A DNA stretch of 64,000 bases. Origin: Notolepis coatsorum. Taxonomy: Eukaryota > Chordata > Actinopteri > Aulopiformes > Paralepididae. Positions 34,897 to 46,892 of this stretch are shown here, in pieces (the first letter of the stretch is position 1; every line of letters begins with the position of its first letter). Below the pieces are notes generated by a model. That model ran no database searches, was not told the DNA's origin, and was given only the letters and a program-made list of their open reading frames with translations. Position numbers and translations under genes: made by a program. The stretch is taken from positions 17,239,919 to 17,303,918 of the forward strand of contig OZ020593.1 of NCBI GenBank assembly GCA_963971535.1, written 5' to 3'.

Positions 34897-35639
34897 ATCT
34901 AGACTATGCGTTTACAGTGGCTGCACGGATCCACTGAACTGATATTTTGGAAAATCTTCACTTTAAAATGCGTTTAAGAAAGTCTCCGTTTATGTCTGAA
35001 AACACCCTTTACGTGTGGATGAGAGGCCCAATCGTGGAATAAAATGTGCGTTTGGCAAAAGATCCATATACGTGAGGACATGGCCTTAGACCAGGGAGTG
35101 TAACATCACAGATAAGACAGACATCAAATGTACAGACAACAGATCGATAAGGACCACATGAAACACATTAATAAATAAACACAAGAGCTGCGCCACCTGA
35201 ATTAGTCCACAGGATGGCGCAGCAACCTGGGGGGGCGTTACAGTAAATGAGTTTGCATATGGCCACCAGTGATGTCATCAGGGACATTCAATTCTTGTGT
35301 GGTGTTAATTACAACTCAATTAAATGATGTGTGGTAGCAGTCCCTATAAGAAACCAGTCAGTCATGTCTGTTGTTTTTTAGACTATTTCATAACATCGCC
35401 CTCTCAGCTACACAGTGTTTACCAGTGTAATAGTTACCATGGAGATTCAATCGCATTAGGTACACAATGTTGTACCCATTACCTTTTTCTCGTTTTGGTC
35501 AAATGTAAAAAAAAAAAAAACGTAGCTCTCATTTAATTATGCTCCACTCTATTCATCTCTGCTCCCATCAAATGTCAGACCAATTGAATAAATGGATCCA
35601 TATGAACCTGCTAACTTGAAATACTAAAGACCATATAAA

Positions 35640-36549
35640 GAATGTGTGTATGTGTAACTAGGAGGGCTATGGTGACTGTGTGTATGTGTAACTAGGAGGG
35701 ATTTGAGGATTGTGTGTATGTGTAACTAGGAGGGATATGAGGACTGTGTGTATGTGTAACAAGGAGGTGTATGTGTAACTAGGAGGGCTATGATGACTGT
35801 GTATGTGTAACTAGGAGGGATATGAGGACTGTGTGTATGTGTAACTGGGAGGGATATGAGGACTGTATGTCTAACTGGGAGGGATATGAGGACTGTGTGT
35901 ATGTGTAACTAGGATGGATATGGTGACTGTGTATATGTGTAACTAGGAGGGATATGAGGACTGTGTGTATGTATAACTAGGAGGGATATGAGGACTGTGT
36001 ATGTGTAACTAGGAGGGATATGAGGACTGTGTGTATGTATAACTAGGAGGGATATGAGGACTGTGTGTATGTGTAACTAGGAGGGATATGATGACTGTGT
36101 ATGTGTAACTAGGAGGGATTTGAGGATTGTGTGTATGTGTAACTAGGAGGGATATGAGGACTGTGTATGTGTAACTGGGAGGGATATGAGGACTGTGTGT
36201 CTAACTGGGAGGGATATGAGGACTGTGTGTATGTGTAACTAGGATGGATATGAGGACTGTGTGTATGTGTAACTAGGAGGGATATGAGGACTGTGTGTAT
36301 GTGTAACTATGAGGGATATGAGGACTGTGTATGTGTAACTGGGAGGGATATGAGGACTGTGTGTATGTGTAACTGGGAGGGATATGAGGACTGTATGTCT
36401 AACTGGGAGGGATATGAGGACTGTGTGTATGTGTAACGGAGGGATATGAGGACTGTGTGTGTGTGTAACTGGGAGGGATATGAGGACTGTGTGTATGTAA
36501 CTGGGAGGGATATGAGGACTGTGTGTATATGTAACTGGGAGGGATATGC
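35640..36549. repeat. 34-bp minisatellite, about 27 copies
   Basis: The unit is gtgtgtatgtgtaactagga then gggatatgaggact, with many length variants (loss of gtgt; actggg for actagg). Open minus-strand frames (Tyr-Pro-Ser-Gln rich) are artefacts. The 35249-35639 stretch before it shows no gene; the segment after it (36550-36960) has only a short (CA)n. Confidence 0.93.
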
Positions 36550-36968
36550 AAAAAGCCACATTTAAATCGCCTTGTTAAAGTGATCTTCATCTCCTTCGAC
36601 TCATATCAAGCAGGAGTGAATAAATAATGGTGTTTGTTGTGAATGAGCAAGTTTATTGTCCTTGACAGCAGTCACTCTCTCCGGAAGGGTAATATAAAAG
36701 GGTTTCAAACTGTCTCTAGACCCCCTCCCCACCCACACACACACAGATACCCACACACACACACATACACACAGTAGAGAAAACTCCAATCAGTCCCTCG
36801 TCAGGTCTTTGATATAAATAACTGGCAGCTTCACCCTGGGCTACCATTGATTGACAAGGTAATGATTGCACAGAAGCAAGGAATCATTAAATTTATTCCA
36901 TGAGTTTGGACTGCAGTTCAACCCTGTTTACCAAAACGACTTAAGCTTATAGAGTGAGAGCTGATGGA

Positions 36969-37305
36969 CACACGTTTTACATTTTACATTTTGTCATTTA
37001 GCTGACGCTTTTATCCAAAGCGACTTACAAGTTTTGTACAACAAGACAGCAGGAAGGGCACAACTCTTATCAGCTGAGTAACAATGTTCATCAAAGTGTT
37101 GAGTGCTATAGTGTAGGTTAGTACACTAAGTGCATCCAAGGTTAGTTAGGGTTAGAGTGTTAGAATTTATTTAAAAGAAAATTCATTTCATTACATTTCA
37201 GATAATGATTGAAGAAGTGCGTCTTTAGTCGACGGCGAAATATTGGACGGGTTTCGGCTGTCCTAACTGTGGTGGGAAGTTCGTTCCACCATTGTGTGTC
37301 TAATT
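36969..37305 (-). mobile_element. L2 LINE 3' end
   Basis: Reverse complement of the L2 tail and C-terminus: ttttacattttacattttgt, tcatttagctgacgctttta and cgacttacaagtt. Further on, the coding text NFPPQL.(V)RTAE.RPIFRRRLKTHF-like is visible up to about 37300. It matches the L2 at 32356-33822. Confidence 0.88.
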
Positions 37306-37309
37306 CTAA

Positions 37310-37572
37310 TTATCCAAATCTCAAGAAGATAGGATCTACAAATAAGGGGAGATACGAGAGCAGCGTAGCTATAGCGAGCCTCCGCGCTGTGATGCTTTGA
37401 TCAGCGCCGTTTCTTTTTTCCGTGACATCTCCCCCCCCCCCCCCGGTCTGGAGGGAACGGCAGACAGACAGAGACGTATCGGCCCCTCGCCTCGGTCACT
37501 CAACCTGCCGCCGCCCCCCACTGTGATCCACAGCACAGGCCCCATTAGTCTCTCTCACCGCAAGAGAATCAC
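37310..37572. other. Low-repeat stretch
   Basis: There is no recognised repeat apart from a C run at 37429-37444. The GC-rich text cctgccgccgccccccactgtgatccac and similar could be old host non-coding sequence. No conserved reading frame is convincing. Confidence 0.3.
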
Positions 37573-37796
37573 CCCTGATATGAATGAATGAATGAATGAA
37601 TGATCTTTATTGTCATTGTCACAATGTTACAACGAAATTTAAAATGCAGCCATAGGTGCTAGCAGTCACACAGTCCTAGATAATAAAAACAGTCCTAAGA
37701 CACAGTGTTAAAATAATAAAGACAAGAGTAAGACATAATAGACATAAACACGGGGGGTAAAAAAGAAAATTGCACTATTCCCTTAGTGTTAGTGTT

Positions 37797-37827
<31 letters not shown>

Positions 37828-38245
37828 GGGTGCAGGGGAGATTGTTGTTTAACATTTTTGCTGAGTTTCCCCCATAAACTTAAGTCTGTTACGTCCGGGT
37901 GGGCATGACGCTGAAACGCCTGCCCGAGCGCAGCCGTATGAGGTGTTTGTTACCAGGGTGGTGTGGGTCCTTAAGTATTTTCACTGCTTTTTATAAGACA
38001 GCGGGAGTTATATAGTTCTTCCAGTGAGGGGAGAGGGCATCCAATGATTTTTTGGGCCGAGTTGACGACCCTCTGGAGCGCCTTCCTCTCTGCGGCTGTG
38101 CAGCTGAGGAACCACACATTGATGCAGTAGGTGAGGATGCTTTCCACGGAGCAGCGGTAAAAGGACACAAGCAGGTCTTGTCTGAGGTGGTATTTCCTGA
38201 GTATTCTCAGGAAGTAGAGTCTCTGTTGTGTCTTCTTCACGATCG
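37573..38245 (-). mobile_element. LINE C-terminal/3' UTR copy with (AATG)n tail
   Basis: On the minus strand: KKTQQRLYFLRILRKYHLRQ, DLLVSFYRCSVESILTYCIN, VWFLSCTAAERKALQRVVNS and AQKIIGCPLPSLEELYNSRC. This is the usual C-terminal block of fish Rex1/jockey-like LINEs, from a different subfamily than 15691 and 48225. The 3' UTR ends aaatttcgttgtaac, then (cattcatt)n. A poly-G run of about 20 lies at 37811-37830. Confidence 0.88.
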
Positions 38246-38950
38246 ATATGGCAGCCGCCGAGAGTGCAGCCGCATTCGTGAACGTCCATTCCGTCCGACA
38301 ATAACGCCTTTATGTTTCGCACTCCCATCAGGTGCCGATTATCATGCCTTTTTTGCCCCCCCCCCCCACGACTTCATTACGTTCATTTAGAGACAAAGGG
38401 TCGACCTTGGGAGAGAGAGAGATGCGTATGGCTCTTTAAGAGGCTTCTGCCATCAAAACGAAAGGGAGCGCCGCTTCCCGTCTCTCAACGCCAGCTATTA
38501 AGTTACATCAGGGCTCATTACATGCTGACACCGTGCACCGCCCCGTGTAGCGGCCCGGTGGAGACCCTCCCGGCGACGCACACACACACACGCACCACAA
38601 TAGGTATGTAATCACTCACGCTCCCCTTTGTCGCGGGCGGGCAGCGCTCTTTATAATAGAGGAGTTGGGAGGTAAATTCTTTGGAGGTTTTGCGAAGAAG
38701 GAGAAAAAAAATTGCTTTTCGCGGAGATGTATGACCCTTTCATTGAAATTGTGTGTAAACGCGGCCTTCCCAGGGGGTCCTTCAGAATATGTTTGTAATA
38801 ATCGCGCTCTCCTGGCTCCTACTCTTTTCAATCTGCCGTAGAAAACGATCACAGCCACAGAGTCTGTGACCCCCTTTGTTCACAGGACAAACGTTATTAC
38901 GACAAGGACACACGGTGTCACGTGGTGAACAGTAAATGGACTGCGTTTAT
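38246..38950. other. Low-repeat, GC-rich stretch
   Basis: I see no mobile element here. The stretch has blocks such as ctatgaag-free GC-rich text around 38430-38570 (gcttctgccatcaaaacgaa; attacatgctgacaccgtgc) and 38740-38850. They look like unique sequence and could be ancient non-coding DNA of the locus. Short frames lack domains. Confidence 0.3.
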
Positions 38951-38954
38951 CCCT

Positions 38955-39050
38955 TTCACTGCCACACTATCAAAGGGTTAACCCTTTCACTGCCACAATA
39001 CAGACGGTTAACAATTTCACTGCCACACTAGAGACGGTTAACCGTTAAGT
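38955..39050. repeat. Imperfect tandem repeat 'aaccctttcactgccac' (locus 1)
   Basis: Three units of gttaaccctttcactgccac with variable spacers (cactatcaaag, aatacagacg, cactagagacg). The same motif forms arrays at 45265-45400 and 58155-58375. Confidence 0.8.
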
Positions 39051-39084
39051 CGTGCCTCGCATTCACCCGTTCACTCACGCCTTC

Positions 39085-39170
39085 ACACACAGTTAGGGGC
39101 TTAATAAGTGTCTTGCTCAAGGACACTTTGATGCCCTGCCAGGAGGAGCCGGAATCTAACTGGGAACCTT
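39085..39170 (-). mobile_element. SINE 3'-body fragment
   Basis: The text taagtgtcttgctcaaggac is the reverse complement of the SINE body word at 56996-57025 (gtccttgagcaagacactta). About 80 bp is preserved. Confidence 0.65.
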
Positions 39171-39242
39171 CTAAATATTACTGTCGCCCCCCATAATATG
39201 CAAAGCAAACTGGTCTTACACCAAGTGTGGGCAGAACGGCTA

Positions 39243-39345
39243 ACTGTGAGTGAGTGAGTGAGTGAGTGAGTGAGTGAGTGAGTGAGTGAGTGAAATCTCC
39301 GGTCATAGAAGTGGCTAACTGTGAGTGAGTGAGTGAGTGAGGTCA
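39243..39345. repeat. (GTGA)n microsatellite, two tracts
   Basis: Tracts at 39245-39292 and 39321-39340, separated by ggtcatagaagtggctaact; the tract and its flank are themselves duplicated. Confidence 0.93.
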
Positions 39346-39533
39346 TAGAAGTGCTTAGCATCTAAAAACAACAATTACGGAAACGTAATGACATAGCCTT
39401 AAGCTCTCATTGGCGTACAGTATGTTGGCACTGGAGCAAACACACCAAGCGCCTGGCTTCTGAGTGAATCTCCCAGTGTATTTCAATTAGAAATAAAAAT
39501 TCGAGAAAATAGCCTAAACGTGGATTTGTATCC

Positions 39534-40185
39534 CTATCCTCCTCTGTGAGTCCTTCTGAAAGCTCTCCTCCTCTGTGAGCCCTTCTGAAAGCTCTCCTCC
39601 TCTGTGAGCCCTTCTGAAAGCTCTCCTCCTCTGTGAACCCTTCTGAAAGCTCTCCTCTCTGAGCCCTTCTGAAAGCTCTCCTCTCTGAGCCCTTCTGAAA
39701 GCTCTCCTCCTCTCTGAGCCCTTCTGAAAGCTCTCCTCCTCTGTGAGCCCCTCTGAAAGCTCTCCTCCTCTCTCTGAGCCCTTCTGAAAGCTCTCCTCCT
39801 CTCTGAGCCCTTCTGAAAGCTCTCCTCCTCTGTGAGCCCGTCTGAAAGCTCTCCTCCTCTCTGAGCCCTTCTGAAAGCTCTCCTCCTCTCTGAGCCCTTC
39901 TGAAAGCTCTCCTCCTCTCTGAGCCCTTCTGAAAGCTCTCCTCCTCTGTGAGCCCTTCTGAAAGCTCTCCTCCTCTGTGAGCCCTTCTGAAAGCTCTCCT
40001 CCTCTGTGAGCCCTTCTGAAAGCTCTACTCCTCTCTGAGCCCTTCTGAAAGCTCTCCTCCTCTGTGAGCCCTTCTGAAAGCTCTCCTCCTCTGTGAGCCC
40101 TTCTGAAAGCTCTCCTCCTCTGTGAGCCCTTCTGAAAGCTCTACTCCTCTGTGAGCCCTTCTGAAAGCTCTACTCCTCTGTGAGC
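39534..40185. repeat. 29-bp minisatellite, about 22 copies
   Basis: The unit is ctcctcctctgtgagccctt then ctgaaagct, with variants tctctgagc and ctactcctc. It is strongly pyrimidine-rich on the plus strand, so it can form triplex-prone DNA. No gene is visible here or in 40186-40600. Confidence 0.94.
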
Positions 40186-40599
40186 TCTGGACGACGGCAG
40201 GCAGTGGCCATTAACACGGGCGCCAGAGTGAAGCGGAGCGTCGAGAGAGAGAGACTGCTGATACAAAGGATGTTGTCAAGTTTGGTTTGCGATACGATTG
40301 TACGTCACAAATAGAGGTTTCCAACGATACCAAGCTTGCCACGGTGCACGCAGTAGCTGCTTCAGAACAGTTGTGCGTAAAAGTAGCAACTTTTGGCGAA
40401 TTTATGGATGCAATCAGGCAAAATGTAAAAAAGTTAAATAAACAACTAAATGTGTGTTATTGACGTTTTATTGTCACTAGTTTCATAGAAGACATGTTTA
40501 GGAAAAAAAATCTCAATATCGATGAAAAAAAAATAAGCAAAAAGGCGATTTTGGGGGTAGTACTGTCTCGCCTAAGCGTAATGGCATATCACAGAGCAA

Positions 40600-41400
40600 T
40601 GAAGTGAGCCATACTCACTTCAGAGAGAGAGAGAGAGAGAGACTGAGACTGGACCCAGCAGTCGATAGTGGAGGGCTGTGGAATGTGATTACAGAAAGCC
40701 CACATCCCAGTCTGCTGATTTCATTATCTTAGCCCGGCTGAGAGAGAGAGAGCGAGAGACTGTGCTTTGCAAAATGCTTTTTTGTGTGATGTTACCTGCA
40801 GTGTACACGTCTGTTTTATTCCCGCAGTCGCTGTCAGTATACTCACCACGTCCTTCGTTCTATTTGTGCATGGTCATGCGTGGGCCGTGCGTGTGCGCAT
40901 CGCTATTTCCATGACAAAGAGACAGAGCGCGGCGCTCTCCTCTCTCCAGACGCATGTTCAAACGCCTGTGAGATGATGTGAAGACCCCTCGCGGCTCAGC
41001 GGGCCTCACCCGCACACTCTCCCTCACAGAGCGGCTCAGACAGACCGGCCCTCTTCACCGTCCACCTGAGTGGGCCGACGCAAAACAAGTGGAACTCCTG
41101 CCGGCAGCAGCAGCGGCGGTGGTGGCGGACGTCAATCCGGCTGCCCGGCGAGAATGTAATTAAGGCCCTGTCACGCCTCATCAGCCGCATTCTCCAGGGC
41201 AGAACCTTCCGGGCTGTCGCACAATTGGTTTACCTCCAGTTCCTTCCCCCCCCCCCCAACCTGCTTCACACGGGTCTCATTGGCCCGCGCGGCTCGTCGC
41301 CGAGACAGAACCACTGGCTGCACCTCACTCCTCCATCTCTCTCTCTCTCTCTCCCGCGCTGTGTTGTGGACAATTCTTATTTAGCAAATGCAGTGAGCTT
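40600..41400. other. GC-rich low-repeat stretch
   Basis: Apart from short (GA)n, poly-C and (CT)n runs, the segment shows no mobile element. Around 41110-41230 the text gagaatgtaattaaggccct followed by gtcacgcctcatcagccgca looks like unique DNA with a TAATTA core, a possible conserved non-coding element. No coding exon could be supported. Confidence 0.3.
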
Positions 41401-42437
41401 ATAGGAATTGAGATCTAGTCAAGCTATTTCCAAAGATTTTTTATTTATTTCTGTGATCACAAAAGTTTCCTCAGTTTCAGAAGGTCGACATGTAGCTTAC
41501 ATGTACGAGCGTTTGATCAGAAAAGAGACAGATTTGTGGTCAGACCTACGGTTTATACACAAGGTTGGCATGGGGAAAAGTCAAAAACAAAGAAGTTGTC
41601 AAGAAACAGCGTCCGTGACAGGGGAGGGTTGAATTGGATGATACGAAATTGGGATGGGAGAAAAATATATAGAAAATGGGAGAAAAAGTGGATACAAAAA
41701 AAAAGAAGTTGTCATGGGGGGTGCAGTATGGGAAGGTAAGCTGAACCTGTGCCCACAGGCAGAATCTAAGACATTCGTGTTTTGAGAGAATAGGTAGTTA
41801 AAATGTTTTCACGCTGTCTGTACAGTACACTAGAGAAATCAGTAAGCGGAAAAATATGAGAAACCAGTAAGCGGAAACATATGCTATTTTCTATAACAGC
41901 TGCTACAGGGAATTTCATTTCGAACCTTTATTTAAACTCGAAAAGGCAACTGAGGTTTCCCTCATTTACAGTCACGTCGAGTGTACGTACGGAAATGAGC
42001 AAACGCCTATAAAATAACACCGAATATTTACACAGCATATGAAATCATAACAATCGGACAAGGCAAAAAGCAAGGATAACCAATCAATTTACAAAGGCAA
42101 AGGTTGGATATCAAGGTTTTAAACTCTGCAACAGGGGAGAATCTGATAAAATGTTAAACATTAAATACACTATTATAATATTTATGCTATTAACTATAGA
42201 ATACACGGTATTGATATGCACCAACTGCACGCATACACACACATGCACACACACACACAAAACAAACATGAATGATTTTGAATTGCTATATGCTATAATA
42301 AAATGTCAGGTTGTCATTTCGTAAAATGTTCCTGAGTTTGAACCATTCTGAGGGGGGGGGGGGGGGGGGTAGTAAAGAGTTCTCCAGAGCAAACGCTAGG
42401 CCTTGTCCAATGTGAAAACGTAGTATTTTCTCTGTGT
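41401..42437. other. AT-rich gene-free stretch with degraded repeats
   Basis: 41620-41710 contains SINE-like text (gaattggatgatacgaaatt, gggatgggag). 41930-42130 (ggcaactgaggtttccctca; ggttggatatcaaggtttta) is similar to 47860-47925 and 53440-53520, so it is a degraded dispersed repeat. A poly-G run of about 20 lies at 42353-42369. There is no gene. Confidence 0.4.
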
Positions 42438-42962
42438 TTAGGCTGTCATGTCCACGTGAAAGCAGAGTTTTAGGTGACTGAACATTTTGTTTTGTGGATG
42501 GGCGGAATGGAACTAAAACAAAGCTTTTGTAAAATGTTAAAAGTGCTGTAAGTGGAATTTTGTTTGTTAAAATAAGTGGTCTACATGTTAAAATAATAGC
42601 TCTACACTCCGACAGCCATCACTGATATAGAGTGTCTGGTCAGTAACATGGGTCTCCCAGTCCCTCCACTCTGCAGTAAACAGAAGAAAAAAATTATTCT
42701 GGTATCCCGTTCCCACTTTATCCAACCAGGAGAGAAAATGCCACACTGCAAAAATACAAATTTAGTATTTTCTCTGCAATCAGGACCATGGAGAGATCCC
42801 CGCAGCCTGCCATCAGGTCAGTTCATGTGAGAGCTTTTTGCGTTGTTGTGTGGACAAAGGGGTTTTCTAAAACTGGACAGGATTTTTTTTTAATTCTTTT
42901 TAAACAGAGTGGTGAAAAGTGCATTTCTATAAATATCTGTGTACACGTGGACATGGCCTCAA
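42438..42962. mobile_element. TIR element, relative of 31857-35088
   Basis: The left end is ttaggctgtcatgtccacgtg and the right end cacgtggacatggcctcaa, inverted repeats sharing GGCCATGTCCACGTG. It has an AT-rich interior without coding sequence. Bases 42963-43692 contain no recognisable feature except a G run near 43123. Confidence 0.7.
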
Positions 42963-43692
42963 CCTCCCACCAAAACGTCCATTTAAAGATGCAACATTCA
43001 CAGTTGAAGTTGTAGACATTTTCAGTTTTCTCTCCCAGTTTTTATCTTGGACTTTTATTTTGTTTCACTATGTAACACTATGATGTCACAATGTGGAAAC
43101 AATTAATCTAGTGATCGTGAGAGGGGGGGGGGGGTGCCACTCTCTCAATGACAACAAGAGCTACAGTATATTGAAATTACCTTTATATATTAACACATTA
43201 TGAAATATACTTATAGTATTGTAAAATCAACTGATAAACGCCACATATAACCCTCATCTTTTAATTGACCAAACAGCCATTGCCAGCAAAAAATTTCAAA
43301 GTCCCTATTCAGACAAGCTAACCCCCCTCCATGATGCATTCTGTTTACACAGTAATGTCATAGTGACATTTTAAATAATTATGTGCATTGTGCCTTTTCT
43401 GCAGTTCAGCTGTGACAAGAACCTTCCCTTTTCAAATGAGCCATTCAGAATTGCAGCCACAATCGCCATAATATCTTATGCTAGACAAAGCTAATAGCCT
43501 AATCCCTTGATGTATGCCTTGCTTCCATTAGCTATGTTCAGCCTGGCTGAGGCTATAGCCATGGTCTAGCATGGGATGGTTGGGTTTGTGTTTCCATTGC
43601 ATTTCTTGTAAGCTCTTCGGCTGCTAGGCAAGCTTTCACATTTCACACCACCCAATGTGGTGCACAAGCTAAACCATGATGATACAACAGTC

Positions 43693-44292
43693 TAGGGCTG
43701 ACCCCTATTAGTCGAAAGGAGCCGTAGTCGACTAGCCAACATCTTAGTCAATTTTTTTTTTAACTTTTTTTATATATATTTTTTTTGTATCATTCTTTCC
43801 AAAAGAAAAGAGGCCTAGAAACGTGGCTAACGCTAATGGCACGCATACCAGAGGCTAACTGCCTAAGAAAACAGGCACAGAGGCACTGAAAGAGGATTTC
43901 ACCCATCTAATGAACACACTAGACTAGACAAATATCAAGATGTATCCATCAGTGGACCAATTGCATGCTTTTGCAGAAGACAAGAAGCCTTCAGTCGACT
44001 CCTTCAGACATTAAGCACCCCTACAGCCCAAATGGAATGATAAATATATATATATATATTTTTTTTAAACTTTGACCAGTCAGCTGGTTCTTTTTAGCGT
44101 TTATCGCTTTTTCTTCGCATTCATACTTGGTCAAGTTCGACCGACAGAAGCAGGCTGAAAGGGTTCAGATATATTTTTAATATTATCCTTTTTTTTTTTT
44201 TTTTTTTTTTTTTTGTCGACCAATAGTCGACTAACGGCAAATTTTGGCCAATCATAGTTGACCATCCAAATCCTTAGTCGGGGACAGCCCTT
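43693..44292. mobile_element. hAT-type MITE, 600 bp
   Basis: It starts tagggctgacccc and ends ggggacagccctt. It is flanked by caacagtc (43685-43692) and gaacagtc (44293-44300), a 7/8 match to an 8-bp duplication. Subterminal 'tagtcgac' words occur at both ends. The interior has poly-T and (TA)n. Confidence 0.8.
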
Positions 44293-44501
44293 GAACAGTC
44301 CCAGCCAGCTTTGCCAGGTCTGGCCAGGTTATGAAGGTTATGTCTCAGTCAGGGTCCAACCAGGTTCTAAAGACAATGGAATGTCCCTGTGTGCCAGACA
44401 GACCACAACACGGCTAAACAAGGCAATAGTATTAATGTGGTAGATGTCTTCAATCGCCTACAGTGCATATTAGTCATCCCTCAGCCAGAACACATGACCA
44501 G

Positions 44502-44842
44502 CAGGGTATCTATCTGCAGGGTATTAAAATGTCTTAAAAAGTATTAAATTCATAATTCTCAATTTAAGGCCTTAGGCTACAAGGTATTAAAAAGTCTTAC
44601 ATTTAATTTCATGTATGAAATGTTTTTGTATTCAAGTTGTGTTTTTTTTGCGGGGCTACCGGGAGCATCTGGTGAGAGCTTGTATGGAACGTGTGAGAAC
44701 TTAAAAGTGCAGCCGCCAGTTTAGTATGTGATGTGTTATGTGTTTTTCTTTTTTATAGTGTGGTTGTGAAATTGGTATTACATTTAGCAAGTGGTATTAA
44801 AAAGGTCTTAGATTTATCTTGTTGAAACCTACAGATACACTG
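44502..44842. mobile_element. MITE with CAGTGTATCTGCAGG-like ends
   Basis: The left end cagggtatctatctgcaggg and the right end aacctacagatacactg are inverted. Internal 'gtattaaaaagtcttaaat' words are repeated in both subterminal regions. The target duplication is unclear. Confidence 0.65.
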
Positions 44843-45264
44843 GACCATACCAGCTACAAGACATAGCCGGTTAAACACGGAAAACAATCACCACAACTCT
44901 ATAATGTGATTATTATTTCCTGGCCGTAAGGGGGGAAAAAGAATCACTTAGCCACCGAAATGACCCGTTACTAAGAGGTCTGAAGACACTTAAAAGCACA
45001 TTAGTCAAAGGAAACCATTCAGTGAAATGCATTTCTTTGGCAACATTATGCTTTAAGTGGTATTTTCTCCAGTCACTCTCTAGGGAAACTGGATTTGTCA
45101 GTGGCAGTCACTCCAACACCTCCGTCAGACTAGGAAGTTACTAATGAGAAAAGCACCATATTACCACTCAGAATATATTAGCATCCCATTATGAGGAGGT
45201 ACTATCAGGGCCCTTTCTCAACCGTACACCACCACCACTGCCCCATAGAGAACAATATATTCCC

Positions 45265-45400
45265 TTAACCCTTTCACTGCCACGCTACCAAACGGTTAAC
45301 CCTTTCACGGCCACACGACAGCATGTTATCCCTTTCACTGCCACACTACAGAAGGTTAACCATTTACTATCACACTACCGACGGTAACCGTTAATTGATC
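45265..45400. repeat. Tandem 'aaccctttcactgccac' repeat (locus 2)
   Basis: Four imperfect ~35-bp units with tttcactgccac and variable tails (caaacggtt, agcatgtta, agaaggtt, gacggtaa). The surrounding 44843-45760 stretch shows no gene; a G run of about 20 lies at 45720-45738. Confidence 0.8.
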
Positions 45401-45761
45401 CCTTTCCTCAATCCCTGGTGATTACAGGTGGAGTTGTGAGGGTTGTTCAGTCACTTCCTGCCTGGGCGAACGTTGTCACAGAGAAGCGGGGGTATTCCTG
45501 GAGGGCCATGGTTGTGTGGAGCAATCTATTTGTTTGTCCAGACAATGGCTTGAATCTCACACCCAGAGAGCCAACCCCCACCTGCTCTGTCCACAAGAGA
45601 GCTGGATCCACCTCAGTGTCTCCCAGCTGGCCACTGGAAAACACTCCTCTCAGCACAAAGCTCATGTAACCTACATTATATTGTGTACTGTACCATGTGT
45701 TTCACTATTATTAAACGTGGGGGGGGGGGGGGGGGGGGATAGGTGAGACGCCATTGTGTGA

Positions 45762-46150
45762 ACTTGATAAGATAAGATATTCCTTTATTGATCCCTTGGG
45801 GGAAATGCAGGCGTCATGGCAGCATGGGGGAGGGGAGGTACAGGTATGGGTAGGGTAATAGTAGAAGTCATAAATACAGGTGATAAAATAATAATTTAAT
45901 TATAGTAAAGTAGAAAAGTAAAGATAGGCAGTGTAAACAATATAATGAATTCTGAATATACGCATCTGAGGCAAGTAGGCAGTGTGATCAAGGTGCAGGT
46001 GAGGGTCTGTATGCCCAATCAGTTATATTATACATTACAATAAATATGGTCAATAACACTTAGAATCTGAATATATACTATGAGTAAAGTAAGGTATACA
46101 GTGAGTATACACAGGTGCAGTATACACAAGGTACTGTAATGGGAATTATT
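45762..46150 (-). mobile_element. LINE 3' UTR fragment
   Basis: It starts gataagataagatattcctt, then tattgatcccttgggggaaa, the reversed 3' end of a common fish LINE. It continues through A-rich UTR text to about 46150. No coding part is present. Confidence 0.65.
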
Positions 46151-46189
46151 AAAGGACAAACGATGAGCCGTTTACATTAATCATTCTGA

Positions 46190-46892
46190 GTCATTATTAA
46201 TAATAATAATAAGAAGGTTTATTTAATAAAGAAAGTTCATGACAGCGTGGCCACGCTGCCAGGCCAGTCACCCGCCAGAGACAGACATGTTTACCCCCTA
46301 GCGTCTGACAGGGACTGACCTAGAGGCCTGGTCAGACATACAATTGAATACATGAAATTACGTAGAAGAAAACAAAATGGCTGGTTAGAGAAATTAATAA
46401 TACGACTATGTTATGGCTAAGCCTGGAAGGAAAACAGCTCCATCTTACAGTTCCCATGACCTTGGGTTATGGCTCTATGGCTGGTAGAAACAGCAACTTC
46501 GTTATGACTGATGAATGATAGAGTAATCTTAAAGAGACATACACACATTAACCAGTAAATCTGGTCAGACTGAAACTCAAGCTGTATGACATGATAAAAT
46601 AACAGAGACTCATAATGACATGATAATATATTCCACGACAGTACCCTAACTGGCGTGATATACGTCATTCGAGGCCCTGTCACTAACATGCGTGCTCGCA
46701 AATCACCATCACACACACATATTTAATTTACAAGTTGAATGCAGCTAATTAAAATGAATCAGACTCAGTATCTGATTCAGCCAGGACCACGTAATGAAAT
46801 TGGCCCAAATCTGAATAGAAAAGATCAGATTCCATGTGATCTGTACTGTTCACACTGTTAAAAAATAAATCTGATCCGAGTCACATTATGAT
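46190..46892. other. No gene seen; hAT-related fragment at right
   Basis: 46190-46735 contains (TAA)n and unique-looking text with no conserved frame. 46790-46885 (gatcagattccatgtgatct, tgttcacactgttaaaaaat) is a fragment of the MITE family at 55331-55850. Confidence 0.35.

Larger units (their letters stand above)
31857..35088. mobile_element. TIR element (GGCCATGTCCTCACGTA family) hosting L2 and hAT insertions
   Basis: The left end gaggccatgtcctcacgta continues as catggatcttttgccaaacg. The right end is its reverse complement with few changes (cgtttggcaaaagatccata, then tacgtgaggacatggcctta). A shorter relative with CACGTGGACATGGCC ends lies at 42438-42962. Target duplication and superfamily could not be determined. 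Without the two insertions it would be about 0.9 kb. Confidence 0.8.
31347..35242. mobile_element. Solo-LTR-like fossil (~0.66 kb) hosting a 3.2-kb insertion
   Basis: Bases 31347-31856 and 35089-35242 are the two parts. It begins tgttacgattaggc and ends gggcgttaca (TG...CA), with the flanking 6-bp direct repeat gtaaat (31341-31346 and 35243-35248). The middle is an inserted TIR element. No internal retroelement genes remain. It is the outermost and therefore the oldest layer of the nest. Confidence 0.55.

Noticed and set aside
36239-36590. Overlapping minus-strand frames with Tyr-Pro-Ser-Gln repeats
   Set aside because: Artefact of the 34-bp minisatellite.
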